From: Anaerolineae bacterium
GTDB lineage: Bacteria > Chloroflexota > Anaerolineae > Aggregatilineales > Phototrophicaceae
Reading direction: 5' to 3'
Length of the DNA: 64,000 nt
Assembly: GCA_023382675.1 (NCBI GenBank)
Contig: JAHDWN010000010.1
Location: 103,118-167,117 of the forward strand
The translations under genes and the position numbers were made by a program. This document shows positions 17,419 through 26,431 of the stretch, piece after piece. The first letter of the stretch is position 1. Each line of letters opens with the position of its first letter. Below the pieces are notes generated by a model that saw nothing but the letters and a program-made list of their open reading frames with translations, was not told where the DNA came from and made no database searches.

Positions 17419-18894
17419 ATGAGCCTGCAGCGCACTATTGCCGGTCGCTTTCGCGTCGAGTCGCTCATTCAGCGTGGCGGCATGGGGGATGTCTACCGGG
17501 GCACTGATCTCGAAACGGAACAATCTATCGCGATCAAGACGCTGAATCGCGAAATGATCCTTGAAGATCCTTTGCTCCTGGAGCGCTTTCGGCGTGAAGC
17601 GGACGTGCTGCGCCGTCTCAATCATCCCAATATTGTCCACATTCTCGCGACCGTCGATGAAGACGCAGCCCACCACATCGTCATGGAATACATGCCAGGG
17701 GGTTCGCTCGGTGACCTGATCGATCAGGAAGGCAAGCTTCCGCTGAAGCGGAGTGTGCAAATCGCGCTCGATCTTGCCGATGCGCTGACGCGCGCCCATC
17801 GATTACAAGTCATTCACCGCGATGTTAAACCGGCCAATGTTCTGCTCGCCGCCGACGGCACGCCCCGGCTCACCGATTTTGGCGTTGCCCAGATGGCCGA
17901 TCACCAGACACGCCTCACGCAGCATGGCGCGCTTCTGGGCACGGTGGCCTATCTGTCTCCAGAGCTATGCACAGGCGGAGCCTACAGCGAAAAAAGCGAT
18001 ATCTGGGCTTTTGGCATCGTGATCTATGAAATGCTTGCTGGCCGTCGCCCGTTTCGCGGAGAGCGTCCTGCAGAATTGGTCGGCGCGATCATGAATGATC
18101 CGGTTTCGGATCTCGACCGCTATCGTGGCGATGTGCCTGCCCGTTTCAACGATCTTGTCCTGCGGATGCTCGCTAAAGATCCGGCGGAACGTTGGGATAG
18201 TGTGCGTGCAGTTGGCACCGAACTGGAGGAAATTGCACGCACGTTGACCTCGGCTCCGGCGGAAATGCCCATCGAACCTGCGCAACCGGCTGCCCAGCCT
18301 GTGCCTGTTGCGCCATCGGTCTCGCTGGACGCGCTTCAATCCCGGCCGGCGACGGCGCCGCGCATTTATCTCTCCTACCGGCGCGGCGACACCGATACGC
18401 TTGTGACTCAACTTGCGGCGCGCCTGGAAAGTGTGTTCGGACATGAAAACGTAGTCCGTGATGTTGATCGACTCGATCTGCGCACGGCGTCGCGCCTAGT
18501 CCTGGTGAACGAAGTCCTCAGCACGTGCTCGCATGTGCTCATTGTGATTGGGCCGCGCTGGCACGGCAATGAGCATATCAGCCTCGACAACTTGCGTGAT
18601 CCGGTGCGCGTTGAGCTTGAAGCCGCGCTCAAGAAAACCGGGCTTACCCTGCTGCCGGTTCTGGTGGACGACGCTCCCATGCCACGGGCACAGGATGTGC
18701 CAGCTTCACTGGCGGCGCTGGGAGGGCTTTCCCCGGTCACTTTTGGCGCAGATCTCGATGCTGGCCTACGTCGTGTGATCGACCTGATTCGCGGGCGGTC
18801 TGCGCACAGCCGAGCATGGCTCTGGCCTGCGCTGGCTGCTGTGATCCTGGTCGCGAGCCTGATTGTGCTGTTGATCGTGCTGACGCGTCCCTGA
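17419..18894 (+). CDS. Ser/Thr protein kinase - TIR domain - transmembrane fusion
   Basis: A 491-residue protein. Residues 10-270 form a Hanks-type kinase with Gly-rich loop QRGGMGDVYRG, lysine K40, HRDVKPAN (D135), DFG (D153) and the GTVAYLSPEL activation segment, so the kinase looks active. A Pro/Ala linker (about 278-312) leads to a TIR domain (315-460) that begins RIYLSYRRGD and has DVDRLDLR, SHVLIVIGPRW and a helix VRVELEAAL; its Glu399 is a candidate for the NAD-hydrolysis residue of bacterial TIR enzymes. One span near 468-488 ends the protein, leaving only LTRP beyond it. GGGGGAG precedes the ATG. Its role is not known; signalling or cell-death control is possible. Confidence 0.85.
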   Translation: MSLQRTIAGRFRVESLIQRGGMGDVYRGTDLETEQSIAIKTLNREMILEDPLLLERFRREADVLRRLNHPNIVHILATVDEDAAHHIVMEYMPGGSLGDLIDQEGKLPLKRSVQIALDLADALTRAHRLQVIHRDVKPANVLLAADGTPRLTDFGVAQMADHQTRLTQHGALLGTVAYLSPELCTGGAYSEKSDIWAFGIVIYEMLAGRRPFRGERPAELVGAIMNDPVSDLDRYRGDVPARFNDLVLRMLAKDPAERWDSVRAVGTELEEIARTLTSAPAEMPIEPAQPAAQPVPVAPSVSLDALQSRPATAPRIYLSYRRGDTDTLVTQLAARLESVFGHENVVRDVDRLDLRTASRLVLVNEVLSTCSHVLIVIGPRWHGNEHISLDNLRDPVRVELEAALKKTGLTLLPVLVDDAPMPRAQDVPASLAALGGLSPVTFGADLDAGLRRVIDLIRGRSAHSRAWLWPALAAVILVASLIVLLIVLTRP

Positions 18895-18897
18895 AGC

Positions 18898-20550
18898 TCA
18901 ATCGCTCACGACTATGTCCCGAATCGCGCGCGCCAGTGCGAGCAAGTCGGCTTCCGTGGCGTTATCCGTGTCGATGATCGTCACGCGCACAACGGCGCTG
19001 TCTTGTACCCACCATGCATCCAGCCCGTCACGCCCTGTGCCAAAAATGTTCGGCTCCGGGAAATCTGCCGGGCTATCGTCGAAACGTTCGATCTGTAGTT
19101 CGGCTTCAGCCGAGTCGATGATCGCTCCCAACGTCTGCGTATCGATGCTATAGATGACGATGATTCCTGCGCGCACGTCTGTATCGATGTCATTGATGCG
19201 CATGGCGGCTGAGGCGAGTTCCGGGCCGTCCAGATCTAGACTCGGTTCGCCCTGCACACGCCAGCGCCGGTCGCCGGCTGCTATCGTCGCGGGCAAGCGC
19301 GCGAGGAAGGCATCACGCGCAACCCGGCTATCTGCCGTCTGTGGTGTGGCAGTTGCGTCTGCTGCGGGAGCCGCCAGTGCCCAGGCACGCAGATTGTCGA
19401 GCCTGACGATGGCTGCGCTGTCTGCCACCAGCGTGAAACCGATTATGCCTTCGGCATACGTGTCGTCGTTGACGCTGCCCAGACGCTGACCGTCCAGATA
19501 TAGCGTAAACGTTGCCCCGCGCGCCTCCACGCTCAGCACGTGCGCTGCGCCAGGGTCAATGTCAGTCAGGGATATTGCCTGAGTCGTCAGCCGCTCGATC
19601 TGCTCCTCGGCGCGTTTGAACACACCCCAGATGTTGTAGGCGCAGTTCACGCCGATGGCATAGCCATTGCTGCCGTTGGTATCATCGCGCACTTCCAGCA
19701 GCAGCAGGCTGCGCTCTGAGCAAGACTCCACTTTAATCTCGATCTCGATCAGCGCATCGGTAATCGTGCCTTGTGTCAAGAGCGTCATTTCTCTTTGTGG
19801 CTGTTCGATAGTCGTCAGGACGAGCTGCCCATCCTCAATGCGGCCTGTACCGGCCTGGGCTATCTCCAAAGGAGGAAGGCTGTCATCGTCGAAATTGTCC
19901 ACGTATAGAAGCTGCCCGGCGGCGACTTCCGCTATCGGGCGCGCCTCAGCGAGGCCTGGCGTTGCTGAAGTGTCTGGCGGTGGCGTGGGTGGGTTGGCTG
20001 CCAACACGGCAACCTGTGTCTGCGCAGCCGCCAGATCTGCTTCCAGGGTCGCACCTGCTGCTTGCTGCGTTGCCACGCTCGCAGCCGTGCCCAGCGCCTG
20101 GGTTGCCGCTGCCGCAATCGCCGTCTGCGCACTTGCCAATTGTTCGGCTTGCGCGGTCGAGGCCGCCGCGAAGGTGCGTTCCGCAGCTTGTGCGTCAGCC
20201 GCCAGCGTTGCGGCATTGGCGTCACCTTGAACGATGGTCGCATCTGCATCGTCCAGCGCACTGAGCAAGCCTGCCCGCGTCGCCAGTGCGCCTGCCTGCA
20301 ACGTCGAAGCAGCGCTGCGCACGCCTGCCAATGCCTCTGCGGCTTGCGTTTCCTGCGCGGCATGTGTTGCTGCGGCCTGGGTGGCGTTATCTGCGACCGC
20401 TTGCATTTGCAGCGCAATCTCGGTTCGCTCGCTCGCGAACTGCGCACGCTGCGAATCGAGCGTGTTATTGCGGTCGTAAGCGATCACGGCCAGAATGCAA
20501 GCCAGGAGGAAAAAGAGCACGGCGAAGAACACGCTTGGGCGCAGTTTCAT
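18898..20550 (-). CDS. Membrane-anchored coiled-coil protein with lectin-like domain
   Basis: A 550-residue protein. One N-terminal span (about 7-25) anchors it with the rest outside. It is followed by ~170 residues of Ala/Gln/Thr-rich coiled coil (about 28-195), a Pro-rich hinge, and from about residue 210 a concanavalin-like jelly roll (DNFDDDSLPPLEIAQAG, LYLDGQRLGSVNDDTYAEGIIGF) of the LamG/3-keto-disaccharide-hydrolase type. A further small alpha/beta domain (about 400-550) ends the protein. It may bind polysaccharide at the cell surface. It converges with the kinase-TIR gene with only 3 bases between them. Confidence 0.7.
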   Translation of the reverse strand: MKLRPSVFFAVLFFLLACILAVIAYDRNNTLDSQRAQFASERTEIALQMQAVADNATQAAATHAAQETQAAEALAGVRSAASTLQAGALATRAGLLSALDDADATIVQGDANAATLAADAQAAERTFAAASTAQAEQLASAQTAIAAAATQALGTAASVATQQAAGATLEADLAAAQTQVAVLAANPPTPPPDTSATPGLAEARPIAEVAAGQLLYVDNFDDDSLPPLEIAQAGTGRIEDGQLVLTTIEQPQREMTLLTQGTITDALIEIEIKVESCSERSLLLLEVRDDTNGSNGYAIGVNCAYNIWGVFKRAEEQIERLTTQAISLTDIDPGAAHVLSVEARGATFTLYLDGQRLGSVNDDTYAEGIIGFTLVADSAAIVRLDNLRAWALAAPAADATATPQTADSRVARDAFLARLPATIAAGDRRWRVQGEPSLDLDGPELASAAMRINDIDTDVRAGIIVIYSIDTQTLGAIIDSAEAELQIERFDDSPADFPEPNIFGTGRDGLDAWWVQDSAVVRVTIIDTDNATEADLLALARAIRDIVVSD

Positions 20551-20609
20551 CGGGGCGGCCTTTCATAGTCAACTTCTGAATGTGAGTATAGCACCTTGAT
20601 CTGCGCGCC

Positions 20610-22226
20610 TCAGCCAGGCAGACACGCATGTCCGGCATTCTGACTGATGATGCTGCCATTGAGTGACAACAGCGACAAGAAGCCGCCGCCTATCAAGATG
20701 TTCTCGGTTTCATCCACCTGGAGCAACCGCGCGCGTGGATGCCGGTTCGAGATGCCGCCCGCGTACAGATGAATCTGGTGCAGCAGGCTGCCGTCTATGG
20801 CGCTGAAAACACTCAGTGTGCCGTCTGCATCCAGGGCGTAGACCAGGCAGCCGCCACCCGTATCCAGTAGCGGCGCTTGCGCGAATACACCGGTCGGGTA
20901 TCGTACCCGCCAACGCAATCCGCCGTCAGCATCCAGTGCCAGCAGCGTCGCATCACGATCCCCGGCAAAGATGTAGATATTGCCCATCACGTCGCTGGTC
21001 AGTTGGACTGTGCGCCCTGTTGCGATACCCGTACTGGCAAACGCACTGGCGCTGCTGCTGTGCGTGCGCAGAACATCCGTGCCGTCGAGCAGCACCCATC
21101 CGCGCGCTGACGGTGTAAATATGGGGGTGCGCGTGAAACGCTGCTCCGCGGTCACGCTGCTCTGGGCATTGACGATGCGCCATGTCGAGCCTTGTTGGCC
21201 GCGTGTCATCAGACCGACTTCGCCTGCGCCGATTTGAAAATTAACCAGACGCTCGCTATCAGGCATTCCATCCACCGTCCACAAGAGTTGACCCGTGGGC
21301 GAGAAGGCCTGGATGCCACCGGCTTGCGTCGGGAACAGCAGCGTGTCCCCGAAGACCGCGAACGAGGCATCGCCGCTGTCAACCTCCCAGACGTGCAGAA
21401 AGCGGCCATTCTGCATGATGACGGCCTGCCCGCCGCGCGTCCGGGCGGCAATGCGCCCTTCGGATAGACCGGCGATGCCTGTGATGGCGCTCTGTAAGTC
21501 AATTTCCCACAGGCGGGTGGTGGGCGGTTGGTAGCTGATCAGGCGTGTGCCGCTGGCGAGGGCGATGCTGCCCGTATCCAGCAGCAGCGGCGGCAGGGTC
21601 GGCAAATCGACAAAGCTGGCGTAGCCGTTGGCCGCCGGGTCGAGTCGCGCACGCCACAGGTTGGTGAAATCGAGCGGATGGAACCAGCCATCCAGCAGGG
21701 GATTGTCCTCGACATAGCCGGGGCCGCCATCGTCAGGTAGAAAGCTGCGCAGCTCGTAATGCAGATGCGGCAGTCCACGTGACGGCCAACCAATCGTCCC
21801 CAGGATCGTGCCGCGCTCGACACACGTCCCGACTACCGGGAAGAAAATCGAGTCGGTCTGCTCCATGTGGCCGTAGACAGAGTAGATGGTGCTGCCATCC
21901 GGGAACAGGTGCTCGACGATGACCACACCCTTTTCGGTGTCCCAGCCATTGACATCCGAGTACGTGACGCGCCCACGGGCAACGGCGTGTACCGGCTCAC
22001 CGCGGCGGTTGAAGCCGATGTCGATGGCGGTGTGCATACCGTTAAAGCGCGCGCGAAAGAGCCCGAAGTCGTCGTAACCCTGGTCGAGGGTATCGCTGAT
22101 GTCGATAGGATAGTCGATGCCGTCAACAATGTCACAGTCCGCTTGTGCTTGCGCCATCGTCTGTCCGAAGCCGAGCAGCAGCGGCAGAACACACAGCAGG
22201 CATGTGTAGAATGCGTTCAATTTCAT
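20610..22226 (-). CDS. Secreted M23-family peptidase with C-terminal beta-propeller-like repeats
   Basis: A 538-residue exported protein. MKLNAFYTCLLCVLPLLLGF is a signal peptide, which favours the ATG at 22226 over the upstream GTG at 22253. Residues ~35-175 carry an M23 (LytM-like) zinc endopeptidase with H65/D69 in HTAIDIG, YGHM, and H154-L-H156 in LPHLHYELR; all ligands are present, so it could cut peptidoglycan or another Gly-rich substrate. The remaining ~330 residues show repeated strands of the type seen in PQQ/WD-like propellers (LLWTVDGM, LLALDADGGLRWRV, LVYALDADGTLSVFSAIDGSLL). The fusion of M23 with a propeller is uncommon. Confidence 0.78.
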   Translation of the reverse strand: MKLNAFYTCLLCVLPLLLGFGQTMAQAQADCDIVDGIDYPIDISDTLDQGYDDFGLFRARFNGMHTAIDIGFNRRGEPVHAVARGRVTYSDVNGWDTEKGVVIVEHLFPDGSTIYSVYGHMEQTDSIFFPVVGTCVERGTILGTIGWPSRGLPHLHYELRSFLPDDGGPGYVEDNPLLDGWFHPLDFTNLWRARLDPAANGYASFVDLPTLPPLLLDTGSIALASGTRLISYQPPTTRLWEIDLQSAITGIAGLSEGRIAARTRGGQAVIMQNGRFLHVWEVDSGDASFAVFGDTLLFPTQAGGIQAFSPTGQLLWTVDGMPDSERLVNFQIGAGEVGLMTRGQQGSTWRIVNAQSSVTAEQRFTRTPIFTPSARGWVLLDGTDVLRTHSSSASAFASTGIATGRTVQLTSDVMGNIYIFAGDRDATLLALDADGGLRWRVRYPTGVFAQAPLLDTGGGCLVYALDADGTLSVFSAIDGSLLHQIHLYAGGISNRHPRARLLQVDETENILIGGGFLSLLSLNGSIISQNAGHACLPG

Positions 22227-22260
22227 TGCGCAGCTGGCGTGGCGACGAGCCACCGCTGTT

Positions 22261-22491
22261 TCACAGACCGAGTTTGCTCTCGTACATGGCGCGGTGCTTG
22301 ACGGCTTCGCCGAAAATCGCGATGCCTGAGTTAAAAACGATCAGGCTGATCGTGCCCATGATGAACCACTGCCAGAAGGGCTTGCGGCGCGTTTTCAAGC
22401 TTGACGAATGAGCGAGCAAAGTCGCTCCTAAACCGATGATCATCAGACCGCGAGGAGCCAGGGTGCTCCATTGTTCGTAATGTTGATCCAT
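22261..22491 (-). CDS. Small membrane protein, 76 aa
   Basis: An unknown protein with two hydrophobic helices (LMIIGLGATLLAHS and WFIMGTISLIVFNSGIAIFG) separated by a short basic loop, KTRRK, which should face the cytoplasm. The ATG at 22491 is preferred to an in-frame GTG 15 bases upstream. It sits between the M23 gene and a phosphatase on the same strand. No function can be given. Confidence 0.6.
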   Translation of the reverse strand: MDQHYEQWSTLAPRGLMIIGLGATLLAHSSSLKTRRKPFWQWFIMGTISLIVFNSGIAIFGEAVKHRAMYESKLGL

Positions 22492-22563
22492 GAACTGCAA
22501 TCTCACCGCTACGTCTATATCACTAGTCGTCGATCATAGCGTACTGCTCGGTAGCCGCCAACC

Positions 22564-23292
22564 TCACGATACCATGTCTTCTGGCAGATGATCGATGCGG
22601 TTGATGTAGCGCACCAGGATGCGAGCTTCATCCAGAAAATCGAGCCGCGTGATCGATGCGTTATAGAGCATGTAGTAAAAGCCACGCATGTCGTTCTGGC
22701 CGAGAAGCACCTTGAGCAGCCTGTCGCTGAATGTGCCGTGCGTGATCAGGCCAATCGTATCGTCTGTCAGCGCACGCTCACGCAATTTCTGCGCGACACT
22801 CTGTACCCGTGCCAGCGCCATGTCCTGTGCCTCATAGCCGCGTGCGGCGCCCCACCAACCGTCTGGCGCAAACGCTTCTGGAATGCCGAAACCGGCAAAT
22901 TCGCGTACGACCTCCAGGCGAGTCTTCCCTGGTAGCCCTTCGCGTCCATTGCCATTGTCGAGGTAAATGCCGCCGACTTCGTGAAGTTCGAGCCAGATTT
23001 CCGGCATCAGCCCGACGGCCTGCGCCACCGGGAGCGCTGTTTGCAACGCGCGGTGCATGGCACTGCAATACAGATGCGTAAAGCCGAAACTCCTCACACC
23101 GCGCCGCTCGGAATAGCCACTGCGGTAATCGACATCCATGTCTCGTGAGTCGCCGGTTTTCAGATGCTGCGCCAGATACTGCGCCTGTTGGACGCCAAGT
23201 TCGGTCAACTGTGGGTCGGCCACACGCTGCCCTTGATCCGCCAGCGCATTGTTGGCGGACTGGGCATGGCGGATGATGTAAACTTTGAGCAT
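22564..23292 (-). CDS. Histidine phosphatase (phosphoglycerate-mutase-like)
   Basis: A 242-residue protein that opens with the catalytic motif RHAQSANN (His8 of YIIRHAQS). It keeps the second conserved His in LITHGTFSD and an acidic residue in WLELHEVGGIY, so the phosphohistidine site seems complete. The large branch 1 family includes phosphoglycerate mutases, sugar phosphatases and others. The middle segment is longer than in small SixA-like members. The specific substrate cannot be told. It ends just 6 bases upstream of, or within, the transcript that enters the gene at 22261. Confidence 0.85.
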   Translation of the reverse strand: MLKVYIIRHAQSANNALADQGQRVADPQLTELGVQQAQYLAQHLKTGDSRDMDVDYRSGYSERRGVRSFGFTHLYCSAMHRALQTALPVAQAVGLMPEIWLELHEVGGIYLDNGNGREGLPGKTRLEVVREFAGFGIPEAFAPDGWWGAARGYEAQDMALARVQSVAQKLRERALTDDTIGLITHGTFSDRLLKVLLGQNDMRGFYYMLYNASITRLDFLDEARILVRYINRIDHLPEDMVS

Positions 23293-23298
23293 AGAGAC

Positions 23299-24363
23299 TT
23301 ATTCGCTATAGGTATCGCTGTTCAGATTCCACATCGGGCGGGCGTCGAAGTCAAGTGGCGTTCGCAAACCGGCTATGAAACGGTAGTGACCCGCTGCCGC
23401 AATCATCGCGGCATTATCCGTACACAGATTCAGCGGTGGATAACGGAGCGGCAAGTCAGTGGCTTTACGCATGGTCTCGCGCAGCAGCGTATTCGCGCTC
23501 ACCCCGCCGGCGATCAAGATTTCCGAGACATCATAAGCCTGGGCTGCTTTGGCCGTCTTGTCAACCAGGGCATCGACCAGGGCGTGCTGAAAGCTCGCAG
23601 CAACGTCTTTGACGGAGACATCGGAACGCAGCATCGCTGTTTTTCTTTGCGAGTCAGATGTTCCGCGACGATCCGCTGCTGGTGCCACCGTCGTTTCACG
23701 CATCACCGCCGTTTTCAGGCCGGAAAAGCTGAAATCGAAGGGGCCATCGGTCTTTGCACGCGGAAAAGTGTAGGCTTCAGCATTGCCCTCGCTTGCCACC
23801 CGTTCGATGTTTGGCCCGCCGGGAAACGGCAGGTTGAGCAGCCGTCCCACCTTGTCGAAGGCTTCGCCTGCCGCGTCGTCGGTCGTGCCGCCAAGTCGTT
23901 CATAGTCGCCATGATCGCGCATCAAGAGCAGTTCTGTATGCCCGCCGGACACGATCAGGACAAGGAGCGGGAATTGAGGGGCCTCATCCTCTTCGGTCAG
24001 CCACAGCGAATAGACATGCCCTTCCAGGTGATTGATGCCCAGCAGCGGCTTGTCTGTCGCCAGTGCCAACCCTTTCGCGAAATTGATGCCGACGAGCAAC
24101 GACCCGACCAGCCCTGGCCCGCGTGTCACCGCGATCGCATCAAGCGCATCATAATCGATTCCTGCTTCGCTCATCGCCTGATCGACAACGGCGCTGATCG
24201 CTTCGGCATGTGCGCGCGAGGCAATCTCCGGGAATACGCCGCCATATTGTGCATGAAGATCGATCTGTGAGGCGACGACGTTCGAAGCTATCGTCTTTCC
24301 CTCGATGATAACCGCTGCGGCGGTTTCATCGCACGACGATTCGATGCCGAGAATATGGGTCAT
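23299..24363 (-). CDS. tsaD: tRNA N6-adenosine threonylcarbamoyltransferase
   Basis: A 354-residue ASKHA-fold enzyme. Family signatures are present: ILGIESSCDETAAAVI at the start, NHLEGHVYSLWL with the metal histidines, VSGGHTELLLM, the loop GTTDDAAGEAFDKVGRLL, and SGGHxE/ GGVSANTLLR with CTDNAAM near the end. It transfers the threonylcarbamoyl group to A37 of ANN-decoding tRNAs together with TsaB and TsaE, which are not in this window. I use the ATG at 24363 (MTHILGIE), as in most homologues; the frame opens 4 codons earlier. It lies 6 bases ahead of the histidine phosphatase. Confidence 0.95.
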   Translation of the reverse strand: MTHILGIESSCDETAAAVIIEGKTIASNVVASQIDLHAQYGGVFPEIASRAHAEAISAVVDQAMSEAGIDYDALDAIAVTRGPGLVGSLLVGINFAKGLALATDKPLLGINHLEGHVYSLWLTEEDEAPQFPLLVLIVSGGHTELLLMRDHGDYERLGGTTDDAAGEAFDKVGRLLNLPFPGGPNIERVASEGNAEAYTFPRAKTDGPFDFSFSGLKTAVMRETTVAPAADRRGTSDSQRKTAMLRSDVSVKDVAASFQHALVDALVDKTAKAAQAYDVSEILIAGGVSANTLLRETMRKATDLPLRYPPLNLCTDNAAMIAAAGHYRFIAGLRTPLDFDARPMWNLNSDTYSE

Positions 24364-24448
24364 CTGGTTTCTCAAAAAACGCCGTGAAACATATTGTCAT
24401 TATCGAACAGGGCTGGGAGGCTGTCAACGCAAGGTACGGCGCAATTCG

Positions 24449-25591
24449 CTATCCGGCCGCGTCGCGATTCGCGATCAGCATGGGCGCAGCGCTTGCGCTA
24501 TTGCTGGTCACAGTCAACATGTATTCGACGTAGCTCTGTGGACTGTTCGGTTCAAAGACAATCGACAGGGGCTGCTGGCTGATCTCGTAGAGAAACGGCA
24601 GTTCGACTGAATCCCCACAGCGCAGCACCGGCTCGTAGGGCGACCCCCAGCGCAGATGTTCCGCGCCGATGCCTGTGCAGTTCAGCGTCACCGAAAAGAC
24701 ACGGTAATTATTGGGCGACTGGTTTTACATAAAGATAGCGCGCAGCCACACCAGATCGATCGCATCGCCGTTGGGCAGCGAAACGACGTCATGGAGCTGG
24801 TTGCTGCCGTCGCGGTCGACATCCAACAGAAAGATGTCCGGGTCGGCGGGCGCAGTCGGGATGACAGGATTGAGCAAATGCGGAATTGGTTCACACTGTC
24901 CCGCAAGTATAGAAACATCCTCAGTCAGCCAGCCCTGGCGCTCACCGTAATTCACCGCGAACCAGCCGTCGTCCGTATGACCGAGTACCGGCAGATACGC
25001 CCCCGGCTGGAGGGTGCCGATGACCTCGTAATCCCGGCTGGGCGCGCCACGCACCAGCGCTGCCGCACCGCTCCCCGTCGTCAACTGGCAGGGGGGAGCC
25101 GCCTTGTTGAGGATCGCTGACGGAGGGCTGGAGCGCGCTGCCGCCGCCGCACCAATGGCGACGACCACCGTACCCGCGCTGTCTTTTTCGGTGGCTTGCA
25201 CTGTGAGTTGAAAGCTGCCTGTGCTCGGCGCAAGGGCAAGCGCCGCTACCTGCAATGGCTGATCGAAGTTCGCGACGGTGTCCCCTTTGTCATCTTTGAT
25301 CTGGGCTGCGAAAGCGAAGGTCGGCACAGTGGTTTGCAGTGTCAGCAGAGTGGGTTGCGAAGGGCGACCATGAAACGCATACGTGCGCGATTGCACGCCC
25401 GGCAGCAGACTGATCGGGATTTCGCCGTCATCGGGCAGCCAGTTGAGCGGGGGAGTTGTTTGCGGCGTCGTGACATTTGGGCGCAGCAGCAGCAGCCCGA
25501 TGAAGACGACAAAAGCCAGCAGCGCCAGCAGGACGGGGATCACCAGCACCATTAATCTGTTTGGGCTTTGCGCGCGGGAAAGGGTTGTCAT
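24449..25591 (-). pseudogene. Membrane-anchored SH3-like surface protein gene split by one in-frame TAA
   Basis: Two open segments lie in the same reading frame: 25591-24725 (288 aa, N-terminal) and about 24721-24449 (C-terminal, ~90 aa). They are separated only by a TAA at 24725-24727. Reading across it gives a smooth sequence, WLRAIFM-stop-NQSPNNYRVFSVTLNCTG, ending in a beta-rich domain with two more Cys. No indel is needed. The N-terminus has a strong AGGAGG site, one span (about 14-36) and extracytoplasmic beta domains, including an SH3-like part (YEVIGTLQPGAYLPVLGHTDDGWFAV). Either the gene is a recent nonsense pseudogene, or a shortened protein is made. Confidence 0.7.
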
Positions 25592-25786
25592 CGCGCCGCC
25601 TCCTGTCTGGTCACTACAAAGTCTGTTCGAATTAAACTTATGCTTTCCTTGTGTCCTAACCATACCCCGTCAGGTTTGAAACTGGTTGACGCCAGCCCTC
25701 TGCTAACCTGACTACAAGACAACGCACTTTTGTGCTAGGATCGGCGGCGCTTTCTATGCTTGTGGCGTATGGTGGAAGGATCGACC

Positions 25787-26428
25787 ATGGCAGAAGATCG
25801 CGCGGCTGCGCTGGCAGAAATCGCCGCTCAGGTGCGCCCATGCACGAAATGTGAGCTTCATCGCGGGCGGACTCATGCTGTGCCCGGCGCTGGCAATCCG
25901 AATGCCGAGATCATGTTTATCGGCGAAGGGCCGGGATACCACGAAGACCAGCAAGGCTTGCCCTTCGTCGGTCGGTCAGGGGATTATCTCGTGCAGTTGC
26001 TCAAACTCATCGGCCTGACGCGCGACCAGGTTTTCATCGGCAATGTCGTCAAGTGCCGCCCGTCGGGCAATCGCGATCCGCTGCCCGATGAAATCCTGGC
26101 TTGCAAGCCCTACCTGGATGCTCAGATCGCGGCCATCGATCCGCTCGTGATCGTCACCCTGGGGCGCTTCAGCATGGCGCGTTACTTTCCGGGAGCCAAG
26201 ATCACGCAGATCCACGGCAAGCCCAAGTATGACAATGGCCGTGCCTACTATCCTATGTTCCACCCGGCAGCAGCATTGCGCGCACAGGCGCTGATGCCGC
26301 AGATGGAAGCGGACATGCGGCGCGTCCTGGAAGTGCTGGCGCAGGTTAAAAAGATGCGCGCCGCTGGTGCTTCACCGTCCGAACCGCCCAAAGATGAACC
26401 GCCACCCACCCAGCTATCGTTGTTCTAG
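25787..26428 (+). CDS. Family 4 uracil-DNA glycosylase with C-terminal clamp-binding motif
   Basis: A 213-residue 4Fe-4S uracil-DNA glycosylase. Cluster ligands are C19, C22, C90 and C106. The active-site loop is [20 protein letters not shown], and the second motif is FHPAAALR with its conserved His. It removes uracil from DNA and starts base excision repair. AAGGA precedes the ATG at 25787. The last ~30 residues form a Pro-rich tail that ends exactly in QLSLF, which fits the consensus peptide that binds the DNA polymerase sliding clamp (DnaN). The tail would recruit the enzyme to replication forks. Confidence 0.92.
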   Translation: MAEDRAAALAEIAAQVRPCTKCELHRGRTHAVPGAGNPNAEIMFIGEGPGYHEDQQGLPFVGRSGDYLVQLLKLIGLTRDQVFIGNVVKCRPSGNRDPLPDEILACKPYLDAQIAAIDPLVIVTLGRFSMARYFPGAKITQIHGKPKYDNGRAYYPMFHPAAALRAQALMPQMEADMRRVLEVLAQVKKMRAAGASPSEPPKDEPPPTQLSLF

Positions 26429-26431
26429 GTA

